From: Trichoplax sp. H2
Lineage: Eukaryota; Placozoa; Uniplacotomia; Trichoplacea
Assembly: GCA_003344405.1 (NCBI GenBank)
Contig: NOWV01000214.1
Coordinates: 56,564 to 120,563 of the forward strand
DNA: 64,000 bases
Direction: 5' to 3'
The notes under the pieces were generated by a model that searched no databases, had not been told where the DNA came from, and saw only the letters and a program-made list of their open reading frames with translations. Below are positions 1 to 11,382 of the stretch, piece after piece (positions within the stretch are counted from its first letter, which is position 1; every line of letters starts with the position of its first letter). Both the position numbers and the translations under genes were made by a program.

Positions 1-428
1 CAAGATGTAAACTGCTTAACCTTAACTAATGGTGATCTTTCTGTTGATATACTTAACATAGCCATTCATTCTCTCCTCCATTTTTTGGAAATGGAGGAGC
101 GTTTGACTCATCTCAGGTGACGAATACCAGTGCTCCATACAATCCTATTCAACATGATGTAGCATATACTCGATCATCAGTAGATAATATACTCTCGCAA
201 GATGTCAACTACTTAACCTTAATTAATGATGATCTTTCTATTGATATACTTAACATAGCCATTCATTCGCTCCCTCCATTTTTAGAAATGGTTATGATTT
301 GACTCATCTCAGGTGATGAATACCCCTATTCAACATGATATAGCATATACTCGATCATCAGTGGATGATATACTCTCGCAAGATGTCAACTAGTTAACCT
401 TAACTAATGGATGATGATCTTTCTATTT
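1..428. repeat. Tandem repeat, about 180-198 bp unit, just over two copies
   Basis: The unit beginning CAAGATGTAAACTGCTTAAC at position 1 recurs with a few changes at about 199 and again at about 379. The shared body includes a CTTAACATAGCCATTCATTC stretch and a CATATACTCGATCATCAGT stretch. Copy spacing is about 198 then 180 bp because part of the first unit (near 124-140) is missing from the second. The array probably continues leftward out of the window. A 61-codon open frame at 117-302 is a by-product of the repeat. Confidence 0.85.
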
Positions 429-663
429 ATATCAGCAAAATTGTTTATGCATTTAATATTCTTTTCGATGCATTCTCCAGGTTAGTCTGCATGCTATCCT
501 GGATCGAACTCGATAGTAACGTATAGGATGCGAGCGCTATTTCCGTCATCGACCTGTACATGACGACAGGATTAGGTAACGCCTCTATTTTTAGCCATGA
601 CCTAATACCCTGGGTAAGGAATGGCCGTCTTGATACTGAACTCGGAGGGAGTCTGACTTGTAG

Positions 664-1053
664 TCAAAAATCACTCTTCAAGACTAGTGTATGGCACCCT
701 ATATTGAATGACTGAGTCCATATCAAATACCACTCACTCATCACTCGATCTCCTGCTTGAAAAGACATGGAGAGAAAGTCTCTTAGTAGCATCCCCTTTA
801 TTTTACGTGTCACAACATCGTATTGAGTTGGAAATAGCTGCAAGAAGCGATCGAATGTAGGAACTACAGGAGGATTTAACCGACAAATTGGGTAGTCTAT
901 CGCTCCATGCATTTTCAAGGTGGCGGCCTGTGCTGCGTCATTTTCCAGTACAGACCAGTAGTATACTGTAGGATACAGTAGTGTAGACAAGGGATGCTGT
1001 ATGGAGATTTCCCCAATGTGGTACAGTACCCTGGTCAAAATGGTAGCCGTCAC
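664..1053 (-). CDS. Unassigned 129-codon ORF, possibly an exon or orphan gene
   Basis: An ATG-to-stop frame of 129 codons lies in a locally GC-richer patch. The composition is protein-like (Trp, Pro, Tyr and Cys spread through it), with no obvious signal peptide or membrane helix. I do not recognise the family. The start region overlaps CTGTAC-type repeats near 950-1000, which could have created the first codons by chance. No adjacent in-frame exon was found. It could be a single-exon orphan gene, an exon of a gene extending outside the window, or a chance frame. Confidence 0.3.
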   Translation of the reverse strand: MTATILTRVLYHIGEISIQHPLSTLLYPTVYYWSVLENDAAQAATLKMHGAIDYPICRLNPPVVPTFDRFLQLFPTQYDVVTRKIKGMLLRDFLSMSFQAGDRVMSEWYLIWTQSFNIGCHTLVLKSDF

Positions 1054-1541
1054 CCCACCACAGCGTGTGACATTTATTTTGCACGTGGCAAAACGCCTCC
1101 ACGCACCTGTCCGTTACGATCATGTACGGAATGCTACCCACGAGCAGTATACACTATATCGTACAGTACGTACAGTACCATGATGGACACCTGACTCGTG
1201 GTCTGCAAAACTAATGTCACCCCGGTTGGCTTTTTTTTCTTGCCTACAGTACACTGACGTCAATGGTGGTGAGTTCTCGGGCCGTCCCGGTCCGGTTCGG
1301 TCCGATCCGGTCCCATACGTACTGTAACTACAACTGCTGTCAACGGTCATTTTCTCTTCGCTTCACTCTTCGACGACCACGACCTCCCCCCCCTAAGGAA
1401 GTGATTTGCCACCCCTGCCTGGACGACTTCCATCTTGGATTGCTAATCCATTCCAACTTTGTTTCTTGATTTCTTCCACCTTTGCCCACTCTAGAAGTTG
1501 TTCTTCTCCTTTCCATCCTACTATAATCAATACGTTAAAGC
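1054..1541. other. Intergenic GC-richer stretch upstream of the VAMP gene
   Basis: This holds short CTGTAC/GTACAGTA-type motifs around 1140-1180 and 1245-1255, and a CGGTCCGGTTCGG-like iteration near 1287-1310. It is the likely promoter region of the R-SNARE gene that starts at 1542. Several 60-76-codon frames on both strands here look like chance frames. No TATA box is convincing. Confidence 0.5.
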
Positions 1542-1835
1542 ATGGAGTCGCACAATAACTACAATACCAACAGCAATGTGAACGCATTACAAACGCAAGT
1601 CAACGATGTCAAAGATATTTGCCGTGATAACCTGGAGAAAGTGCTAGAACGCGATGGTAAATTAAGCGATTTAGAAGGCAAATGCGATGAATTACAAGTC
1701 CAATCGATGCAATTCCACAAGACAGCCACTGCAATCAAGCGAAAATACTGGTGGAAAAACATGAAAATGTGGATTATTATCGCCGTTATCGTTATTGTCA
1801 TCATTACCGTCATCATCGTGGCATCGACCACTTAA
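1542..1835 (+). CDS. VAMP/synaptobrevin-type R-SNARE, intronless
   Basis: This 97-residue tail-anchored vesicle SNARE would pair with syntaxin/SNAP-25-type Q-SNAREs to drive membrane fusion. Residues 14-73 form the R-SNARE coiled coil, with the zero-layer arginine at R37 in the VLERDGKL motif. This is followed by the juxtamembrane KRKYWWKN motif (about 66-73) typical of VAMP1/2/3 and a single hydrophobic anchor (about 76-94) with a very short lumenal tail. The N-terminus is short and has no longin domain, so it belongs to the brevin class rather than VAMP7 or YKT6. The gene has no introns, unlike nearly all others in the window, and the TAA stop runs directly into an A tract (1836-1848), which raises the possibility of a retrogene. 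The open frame and intact motifs argue for function. Confidence 0.9.
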   Translation: MESHNNYNTNSNVNALQTQVNDVKDICRDNLEKVLERDGKLSDLEGKCDELQVQSMQFHKTATAIKRKYWWKNMKMWIIIAVIVIVIITVIIVASTT

Positions 1836-4179
1836 AAAAAAAAAAAATATGTTTGTATTTTTCTGTTGCTGTTTTGCAGGGATAACAATGCTACCAGTAT
1901 CCTAGCGGTAACCATTTCCTATCCCATCCTACAGTAATAGAATTCAACTATCGATCATCGATAGTAATTAATATATATATATATATTTGTGTATAAATAG
2001 ATAATGTGATGTAAAGTTAACTTAATGAGTAAAGTGGAGTAATGGACAACAGCCATGCTGATCGATGAAAAGATTGGTTGAAAAAATGATTTATTGCTTT
2101 GAAGGAAGATGGCGTAGAGTCTCACTTTTTCTTGGTCTATCTAAAGTGAAAAAGAAAGCTATCAAAATGGGTGTATTGATGGAGAAGCAAGAACCGCCTG
2201 TTCTAACGGGTCTTGTCCCATTTCGTTGCATACCCTAGTTGTAGTTCTATCCAGTAGGCATGGCGCACAGTCTCATTTTACAGCCTATCGGGTGTGCAAC
2301 AGAACGCCATCAAAATGGGTGTGTTGATGGAGAAGCAACCATGGCCATCGCCTTGTTCCCATTTCTCCAATGCTATTTCCATGCTTACCGATGATGATGA
2401 TGATATTGTGGTTGTTGTATCCAGTAAATTCATATTGTAAAGATGAATTGACATCGGATGGAGAATTTTTCAATATCAATCAAAGCATGCAGCAAATTCA
2501 TCCTGGAGTCATGGAAATTGGACGTTATGCCATAGTATTTTTGATCCATTTTCAGCCTGCTTTTCATTGTATCACACGACCAATTTTATGGACAATCAAA
2601 GAAATGTTTGCAGCGCTCTGTCGCCAACATGATCATTAATGTTATTATTGATAAACGACACAAGATGGTAATTAGAGATGCTTTGTTAGTTTCGATTTAG
2701 TATAGACCAGTACAGCAGGTGTACAAACTGTTGTTGTCTACAGACGATAATGATGATGGTATCCTGATATATAGTACAAATGACTCTACGGATAATTATT
2801 AATATACTACTTTGATGCGCTAAGGCCTGGATAAGGAATGCCGACAACAAATCTTATTTTCGATCATTAATCTTAACTTATTGATGTTAACATAGCTCGT
2901 TGGATATCTTGTTAGTAATAGTAATAATCTTGATAGTAGATACGGTTTTATTACTTGTGCTTAATAGAAGACAGTCGTAATCACTACTTTAAAATTATAT
3001 TCACTCAACAGTCCATCATAACATAAGAGTTATTTTAAAAATTAAAATCGGTAATGAATCCATGTTATGCTTGTATTGACACTGGGATAGAGTAGGCTTA
3101 CAATTGAATTCTTTATGATATTTAATTAATTAATTATAACTTGATACTAATCCATGTATAAATACAGTCATTCTTGCTAAGCTATATGGTCATACTTGAT
3201 CAATCATCACCTACGCCATGTTTTAATTCAAAGCACTAGTACGATGAGAGATACAGTAGTTCATGGTTGAAAAAATTCCCATCCTCAACAGTATTGAACC
3301 CATTTTTACTGTTAGACACGTACAACAGTTTGTCTAGGCCTGCTCAATTTCTTCTTTATTTTGCCTTGACTTGAATGGAAGGCCTGTGGTATTTTGTAAA
3401 TCAGTGGAATATTGCTGTAGTTGCATGGATACAACGCATAACAAGCAGTACGACTCGTATTATAATTATTTTCACAGTTGTTTACCTGTTGTTTAATCTT
3501 AATATTGATACTTGTTAATTTGATGGTGAGGATACGCTGTTGTACTTTGCTTTAGCCTATTTTTTCTTCATCGTCATAGATCGGTTCTATTTGTAAGAGG
3601 TTCATTCTTTCAACACATATTAATGTCTTTCCCCATTTAAGAGAAATTTGCTATGATTGTATCGGTAAGATCAGCTGATACTGTGATCATTGTTTTTATA
3701 AAATCAACTATAGTTAAAGGTATAACTTTTACTCTGCTTGAATTAAAAAGCGCCAATTTCAGTTGGTCCTACCTACATATAACATCAATACGGACTCTAT
3801 TAATAAATTCATCTTTTTTTTGGCTACTAATTGATTGAGCTTCAATGTTAATCAATATTACTAAACAGTTTAAAATAAAGCCAAATGAAGAGCATTTCTA
3901 ACGTACTAGCTTGATCACCTGCATGATCTGTATAATATGGTGTTATATTTTATACCGTTAGAATAGAAAAGTTAACCCTGAAATACGCTTATCGTCTCGC
4001 TGTGACTATATCTATCCACTAAATAGCATTCTACGGTAATGACAGTACAAGATAGATCACCTCTCTTGCACAATATGTTCAGCTTTGCTAAGTAATTGAA
4101 TTAGATACCATTTTGCTTACCGGTAGCGCTGTTTTTGCTTAGTAAAGTCGACATTATCGTAGAGTTTACAATCCGTTCG
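1836..4179. other. Intergenic stretch with a local duplication and small ORFs
   Basis: A TA microsatellite lies near 1970-1986, next to a small CTATCGATCATCGATAG palindrome. Two related blocks start near 2164 and 2312 (shared core ATCAAAATGGGTGTRTTGATGG, then a CTTGTCCCATTTC-like or CTTGTTCCCATTTC-like tail), about 148 bp apart. A GATGATGATGATGAT run sits at about 2391. An 89-codon plus-strand frame (2370-2639) with a hydrophobic start is unassigned and may be chance. From 2640 to 4180 I see no gene. Confidence 0.45.
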
Positions 4180-5110
4180 ATACTTGCAAGACTAAATCTG
4201 CTGCCATACTCTGCAATCTTTAATTATATATGAATACCCCGACCAAGGTATAGTAATTGATTTTCATCAGGTTTAATACCATTACTCCTCGATGAAATAC
4301 TGTAAGAATTGCTTATGCTAACATCATAACATTCTAATATTAAGTTAAATCAATCTAATAGATTAAAGATATTCTTATGCCATGGCTGTAAATCCCTCAG
4401 TTACAATTGATTGATGAATTATATGTTTAAATTATCATTCCAAATAGGATAGACTAAGCTATAATAGTTAATTTTCATCAGATTAATATTCATCACTCCT
4501 CGATGAAATTTGGAATTGATTATGCTAATGTTTTATAACATTCAAGTCTTTAGTACAAGTAATTTTATCGATTATAGATACTTTTATGCTATTGCTATGA
4601 ATGCTTTGGTTACAGCTGATTGATTGTGTACTTAAATTATAATTCTATGTAGAATAAATCGAACTGTACTTGACAAAGCTACAGCAATTAATTTTTATCA
4701 GGTTAATGCTCAGCACTCTTCCATAAAATAAAAATTGATTCTACTAACGTTATAGCATTCTAATACGAATTTAATTAAATTAATCTAATAGATTAGGGGT
4801 ACTCTTATGCTATTGCCAAGGATGCTTTAGCTGCAGCTAATTGATTCTGTGATTACATTATAATTAGAATTAAAATAAACCAAACCATACTTGACTAAGC
4901 TATAGTGATTAATTTTCCTTGAATTAATACTATCACTCTTCGATTAAAAAGAAATTGATTATACACACTAGCGCCACAATACTCTAATGTTGAGTTTAAT
5001 CAACAGATTAAGGATATTCTTATTTTTATTGCCATGAATACTTTAATTACAGCTAATTAATAATGTGCCTGGATTATTCTAAATAGGATATATACCAAAC
5101 TATGTTCTCA
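4180..5110. repeat. Degenerate tandem repeat, about 215-220 bp unit, four copies
   Basis: Four diverged copies can be aligned by their shared landmark (a GCTATAGTAATTAATTTTCATCAGG-like line), which starts near 4243, 4458, 4678 and 4900. Each copy is followed by a CATCACTCCTCGATGAAAT-like line, an AATCTAATAGATTAAAGATA-like line and a GCTATTGCCATGAATGCTTT-like line. Copies differ by many substitutions and small indels, so the array is old. Confidence 0.75.
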
Positions 5111-5159
5111 TTAGATGAAATAAATTAACAAGGAATGGAACTTGGCCTAAACCTTGTAT

Positions 5160-5540
5160 TCGACTATACTTTAAATTTTTTAACGAATAGCTATTCTACG
5201 AGTGGATCCTATCATAATTCACTTTTCATGCCACTCACTCAAAAATTTAAATAAGAAACATGCTATAAAACTGTAGTATCATAGAGATCGAATACTACCA
5301 CCACCATCAAATCATGTTAATAAGCACTTATTTCACGAGTCAGTCCGATCATAATTTACTTTTCGTGCTAGACATTTAAAAATTTTTATAAGCAGTATGG
5401 TATAAAATTTTAACTTTATCTAGAGATCGACTACTACTAACATTAAACAATGTTAGTAAGCAATTATTTTACCAGTAAATCCTGTTATCATTTACCTTTC
5501 ATCCAGATATTCAAAAACATACGCACGCAGTATTAAGTCC
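5160..5540. repeat. Degenerate tandem repeat, about 135 bp unit, three copies
   Basis: A landmark of the form TCCTATCATAATTCACTTTTC recurs near 5207, 5345 and 5478. Each copy also carries AAAAATTTAAATAAG-like, GAGATCGAATACTACTA-like and ATGTTAATAAGCA-like segments. It is a different unit from the array just to the left. Confidence 0.65.
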
Positions 5541-6801
5541 GAAACGCTTCTATGATTAATTGAGCTGAATATCTCTCCACCGTCAGAATATATACTCTAA
5601 TATCACGTAGAAATTGACTACTACTGATGAATAATGCTCATAATCAATCCATTAGTTATTTATAACGATAGCTTTTATGAATGATAGATAAATAGAAATG
5701 ACATCAAATTATCCATAAATGATTGAAAAATTTAAAGTGAATAATAAAGCCAAGTGCTAATATCCTAGGTAGACGTAGGTAAGAAATTGCTCATTATTAT
5801 TATTTATAGGCATTTGATAGTGGCTATTAAATCATTCCATGAATACGGTAAAGGATCTTTATTTCGATTTAAAATTCATTTCATTCAAGATTTACAATTT
5901 TATCCTTTTTTTATATAGTTAAAAACAGGTGCAGATTACACGATCGATTTTATGGTCGATATAAAATAATTATAATTTACAAGGTATATCTGCCTAGCTT
6001 AACATTAAAAATAATTGATCATGATATAAAACTAACATAGAAATAATCTGTTATCTTTTACGAGTTTATAACTTCGTAAGTAATCAATTACTATAGAACA
6101 TTCGTGTAATGGAGACAGCAATTAAAATAGCTGGCAAAGGCAAGTAAAGCTTATCAAGACAAAGCCATATTTCAATTACAAGAAAGCGCTTTAATATCAT
6201 AAAACGTGGCAAAGCATCAGTCATTTATAAAAAATAAAAAAATATCAAGGTAGGATTATCCCTCAGCTATCCATCAAGCCATTGACGCTAAGAGGAGAGA
6301 TATCAAGTTAGCAATTATGGATGGAACAAAGATTGATGAAATAACGTAAAGCTACCAGGCATTTCTAGGTGAGATCAAGCAATTACCATAAATAATAAAA
6401 ATAAAATCTTTTGACGTAGTAAACGAGGAATAATGTTCCTAATTATCTACCAGGACTGCACATGGGTCGATACTGGGTGAAAACACGTCGTTTAGAACAG
6501 ACAGAAAAAGATTCATGAAGGTATCTCAATTCGGTGAGGTAGATTTAATAGATTGGTAGACGGGGTATATACGGTTAGATATTTTTTTGTAGTACTTTGC
6601 CTACCTCTTTACATAAACAACTTATATGGGTATATTCTAGAAATTGGAATGAAATATAAATTAATGGACAAGTGAAAACTTAAATCAACAGCCTATGCAC
6701 AAAGGGTTACAGCAATTACGCTATCCAAAATATTTCAAAAATGATCTTCATCAACAATTTCATGTAATAGTCAGTTTTGGATATGAACAGTAGTAGCTGG
6801 T
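5541..6801. other. AT-rich intergenic stretch
   Basis: No coding exon, RNA gene or clear repeat was seen here. It lies 3-prime of the VWA-domain gene and probably contains that gene's untranslated end. Confidence 0.4.
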
Positions 6802-9800
6802 CTATATCAAAATAGAACCATCTAGATCATAATTGAAGGAGGCTGATTTTCCCTCCTCTGAATTCTGACTGAGAGTGCTAGGACTTCGGCTTACTTGGTA
6901 AGCTTTCGATAACAGCTGATTTATCTGCAATTTATATTTTTCCAACGCATTCTGATCCAATCCTTTCTCGCTATAAATAGCGACCAAGGTATCCAATAAT
7001 TCATACATTTTCGATGTTATAGGTACAGACTGAAATAAAATCATATCGGAATCGGATTCTTCTTTCTCTAATGTAGTTGCGGTGGTTGTCGGCATCTCAC
7101 GCTCTAACGAGGAGGCTAACCCTTTAATTTTAGCCCATGTTGCTTTAGATGGATTATCAATTAATCTCCTACAGTATTCCAAGATATTGACCAACGGATC
7201 GATATAACTAGCCAAGTGAGTGGATGAATCAGAGCGAACCATATCGTTAACTTCTTGGCAATGTTGACGAATATCGTCGATAGTTTCATTGAGGATACGC
7301 ACTGATTGACGAGTAGTTTTGCCACGCTGTAATAATTCTGCAGCATGGTGTAATCCATGGCAGGCAGTTCGACGTGCTTTCTGCTGTCCTGACAATATTA
7401 ATGACTTTTCTGTACTTTGCAATGTATGCTGAGGCAATTTACTAAATGGAATAGCCAGTTTTCGTTTGCAAATTTTATTGGTGAATAAATCACGATAGAC
7501 TAATTCTATTGTCACCGCTGTTTGATCTTGTAATGATTGCAAATCGGTAGAAGGTAGCTTGAGATAGCATGATAAATGTTTCACCATAGATTCAGCTAAA
7601 TCATGGATGTAATATTCAACATGTTGGCATTCTTTAGTAGTTGCATCTGGTTGACCAAGCTGATTTGGTGGATTATAATCTACAGTGTCATCATCATCAC
7701 AACACATAAAATTACACATCATCTTGCTTTTATTCATTTGAATGCCATGATGGCAATCGATGTATAGTTTAATATCACTTGCTACGGCTGTTTTACGTAA
7801 AATGATGGGTTTAATCATATCTAGCTCAATGCTGGATGAATCATCAATAAAGTAAAAGGCATCGCTTGAAAATTCTTCACTAATTCGATAGAGTAAATTA
7901 TGCCGATGGCGACCTGAAGCACAAGTGGTAATGTTGACATGATTCCCTTTGCCCATGAGTCCCATTTGATCAATCATTTTGTTAATTAATTTCGATGGAT
8001 TAATAATGCCTTCATTCGCATCACCATCGCTAAAAATGACCATACTGTTTTGATAGTTTTTACGAACCCTATAATGAAATATGGAAATGATCAGTATCGA
8101 AGCTATTTCATTAAATTTCCTTATTAATAAACACGTAGTATTTCCAGTATTATTTACAATTGCTCCATACTTGTACAAAATGTTAAGTTACAATTTAATT
8201 TTTATTACAATGAATTTCCAATACGGAAAAAGTTTTAAGACTTTATTCTGCTAGTTTAGACAATGCTTTCACTCTATTGAATTATTGGGTATAATTATCC
8301 CATCGCAACATGATACAGTATCAGCCATAATCGAAAGATGAAAGTTTTGTAATGGCTGGCTCTATAAATGGATGGTTAGCACTAATTATCCTATCTTGAA
8401 TTGGTGCAACATCAGATCCACTCGATGGTTGAGAGTTGTATGGTAATGCAAAGTTAGAATTTAATATTACGGTACTAGTTAAATTCATAATCACTAATAA
8501 TTATAATAATTACAGTATGTAATACATTTATGCAAATTATAGTATTTATGCTCTGCAGTACAGTATAGTAACAATAACGCCATTGATAACATGGATAGAC
8601 TAAAGAAAGGCAAATAGAGAACACAATAGCACGATCACTAAATGTTTTAGATAAACTAAGATAAGGCAAGATAAGACAAGATAAGACAAGATAATGTTTA
8701 AATATTACTTTTGCACTGAAAACTGTAATAACCGAGGGCTTAGTAGCCTATCGTTTGTCTATAGCAGTCATGGTATTTAATCATTGAAATAGAATCAGTT
8801 TAATAATTGCAGTCAGTGTGCAACTTACCCGGTCAGTTTCTCACGACAAAATAAATTAATGGCTTCTTCTATGCCGGCGCTGAGATTAGTCCCTCCAAAG
8901 GGTTGAATATTGTTTATAATCTTCAATGCCATAGCCTGTCAACGGTAATTGCATCAATGTTAACTTTGTTATACTTGGCGGTATCGTTTCTTGCTATTGG
9001 CGGTTAATTTATGCCATAGCATTATCTAAAATGTTAGAATACTTTATTCTAGCTATTTTAGACGTATGCCTACTATAGGCTTTTGATAAATTCGTTTAAT
9101 AGAAGCGATGCTAACAAAGAACATGCTAAATGAAGAACTTTAGAATAAACCTGTACTGTTTGTACTGGATGTTTACAATCTGCATCGCTTATATCGGTGC
9201 TTTTGAAATGTCAAAAATAAAACTACTTACTGAATATACATATCACAAAAAGCAGTTCTTAGAGGTCAGTGATATCATGCTAAGTAGTCATGAAAGAATT
9301 ATACCGCAGCATGATATGAATATAGTGTACATGTGTCAAAGACTAATTGTAAATCAACCTCTTCAACGATATAACGAATCATTATATAAACAGTTACGTC
9401 CAGAAAATTTCTCTTCAAGTAAAAGAGGAGAAAAACGGTACCTTGCAAGCAAAACTGTTTCTACAGTCATTGTGTAAGAAGGATAGTTTAAAAAGGAAAT
9501 AGAAGGGTACATTATCTTTGCTAAGGTCATAAACTGGTAATTATAGTTTTAAATCATTCATAGTCATCATCATTGTGATAAATTTAGGAATCACAGAGAT
9601 TGCATGAAATTGCAGACAGTGTAATCAAGTAGAAAGTCTTTATAGTCATAAATGGATGAAAACATCAAAGTATTGATTATTTTTGTTGTTGGATGAACAG
9701 GGAATAAAATTTATAATTTTACTTTCATCACTTCCTCGCAGCAGTATTACATCAAAAAGTAGAATAAAAAGAAATAAAGGAAGAATATGCCTTAGTCGGT

Positions 9801-11382
9801 ACTCTTAAAGGCCGGCCGTCTTGGCCACAATTGTTCTACAGACTGAATTGATTGTTTCTGATTTGAATAGATTTAACTTAAAACACTGCTGGTGATTATC
9901 ACGATATTATATTTACTAATATAATTTCCTATAATATCGTGATCAAAACGCAATTTAGATGAAGTTAATTGCTTCAGGAAAAATTCAATTATCTATAGTC
10001 ATTTTAATTTATTCCGATTACGCAATAGTGTATTCAAATCATAGCTAGATGATTTCATTAATTGATTTGAATAATGTATATATATAACATATATAATAAG
10101 AAGATGGTAGAAATCTCTGAAGTGTTGTCTTAACATCATAGAAAGTAGTTAAGGTTACGAAAGAATTGTTATTAATTATTTGTTGGACGATTAGAAAGCA
10201 AAGTATTATCGAGAATATAACCCTTGACAACTAGGAAATAGTTTATAATAAACGTAGGGTGATAGAATTTGTAGTATTATTTAGTTAATATATGCATATG
10301 CTTAGAAATGAGGTTTTATGGTCTAATTTGGAATTATGTACAGTAATATTCGTATATCAAAGTATCGTCAAATGGTTGATGTAGATCGATCTACTTTAAT
10401 TTCGTAGGATAACGAATCTTTGGAAATTCTTTATCTAATAGGATGTACAAATATGGTATATCTTGTCTTGTTTCAATCATCGCTTCTACTGTACCCGTTG
10501 ATTATTATACTACATGCTATCTACCGGTACTTCCTATGGCTTGTAATTCTCAACTCGATGTCATCAAATTAATTTAGCAGTGATGCAGGCTATAGGAAAT
10601 TCTTTCATTATTTTCTAGCATAGGTAACTATTTTAAATTATTGTAATGATAGACATTTACTGCAGCCTAATGAATCGGATTATAACCTCACTCTTGATAG
10701 TTTGTTGAATATAGACTAGTTCAAGTTGAAAAGTAATTTATTAGGATTGTTACTATACCTTGCCATCCGGTGACATATCTCTTAACCCCATCTCTAATTG
10801 TGCATCGGAAGCAAACGTAACTATGGCAAGTTCGTCGTTTTCATCCAGTAAATGATTGACAATTAATTCGGTATACAATTTCATGCTGTCAATTTTCGTT
10901 ACTTTATCAGGTTGGCCTCGATCTTTCCTTGCCGGAGGATATTGCATACTAGAGCTTCGATCAATAACTAAGACTAGTCGTATTGGAACATAGCGTTTGA
11001 TCGATTCTAAGTCCGTTGTTAATTCACTTTTAACACCCATTGTTAGTAAGACTTCAACCTAAAATTGCATCCGATTAGCATATAATGAGAAGAAATAAAT
11101 AAGTAAATAAATGGATAACTTATTCCTCTCCCTGATACATGATAAACATTTGAAGATACTCTTCTTATATCAAGATATTAACAGTATCAGTAATTTTTTA
11201 TAAGGTTACAGCTAAATATGACCACCTCTATTATTGATTGTTACCTCATCATCCAATTTAGTATAATTGCAAGAAATGGATACATCAGATAGGCTACTTT
11301 GGCTCGATGGACTATTTACGGCATCGAAGCCTTTATCGCTACTACTTGTTGAATTTTCACGCGATCGCTGTTCCAAAACCAT
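6802..11382 (-). CDS. Intracellular von Willebrand factor A-domain protein
   Basis: Four exons join in phase: 11245-11382, 10759-11058, 8829-8935 and 6802-8068, giving 603 residues. Residues 1-67 are Ser-rich. The VWA domain follows, with a complete MIDAS metal site: DRSSS at 79-83 (D79, S81, S83), T162 in PFGGTNLSAG, and D196 in VIFSDGDANEG. The remaining ~350 residues include a His/Cys/Asp-rich stretch and a helical C-terminal half, resembling the region that follows VWA in plant and protist VWA proteins (Vwaint-like; this comparison is from memory). There is no signal peptide or membrane helix, so it is probably cytoplasmic rather than a matrix protein. The ligand is unknown. Intron 2 (8936-10758) is long and carries an opposite-strand ORF. 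The first ATG was chosen because the exon opens there and splices exactly at phase 0. Confidence 0.85.
8655..8694. repeat. Short tandem repeat (AAGATAAGAC)n
   Basis: Three to four copies of a 10-bp AAGATAAGAC/AAGATAAGGC unit lie within intron 3 of the VWA gene. Confidence 0.8.
9130..9477 (+). CDS. Possible secreted small protein nested antisense in a VWA-gene intron
   Basis: This is a 115-codon ATG-to-stop frame on the strand opposite the VWA gene, wholly inside its intron 2. The first ~25 residues are basic then hydrophobic (MKNFRINLYCLYWMF and on), like a signal peptide. The C-terminal part has dibasic sites (SSSKRGEKRYLASK), as seen in peptide-hormone precursors, but there are no repeated peptide units and no amidation-type GKR ending. 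I do not recognise it. A frame this long in such AT-rich DNA is uncommon but possible by chance. Confidence 0.28.
   Translation: MKNFRINLYCLYWMFTICIAYIGAFEMSKIKLLTEYTYHKKQFLEVSDIMLSSHERIIPQHDMNIVYMCQRLIVNQPLQRYNESLYKQLRPENFSSSKRGEKRYLASKTVSTVIV
9898..9943. repeat. Hairpin, 14-bp perfect stem
   Basis: The left arm ATCACGATATTATA (9898-9911) is exactly complementary to TATAATATCGTGAT (9930-9943), with an 18-nt AT-rich loop. It lies in intron 2 of the VWA gene. Confidence 0.75.

Noticed and set aside
1-428. CRISPR-like array
   Set aside because: The repeat units are about 190 bp and contiguous, with no short repeats separated by unique spacers, and the genome is eukaryotic.
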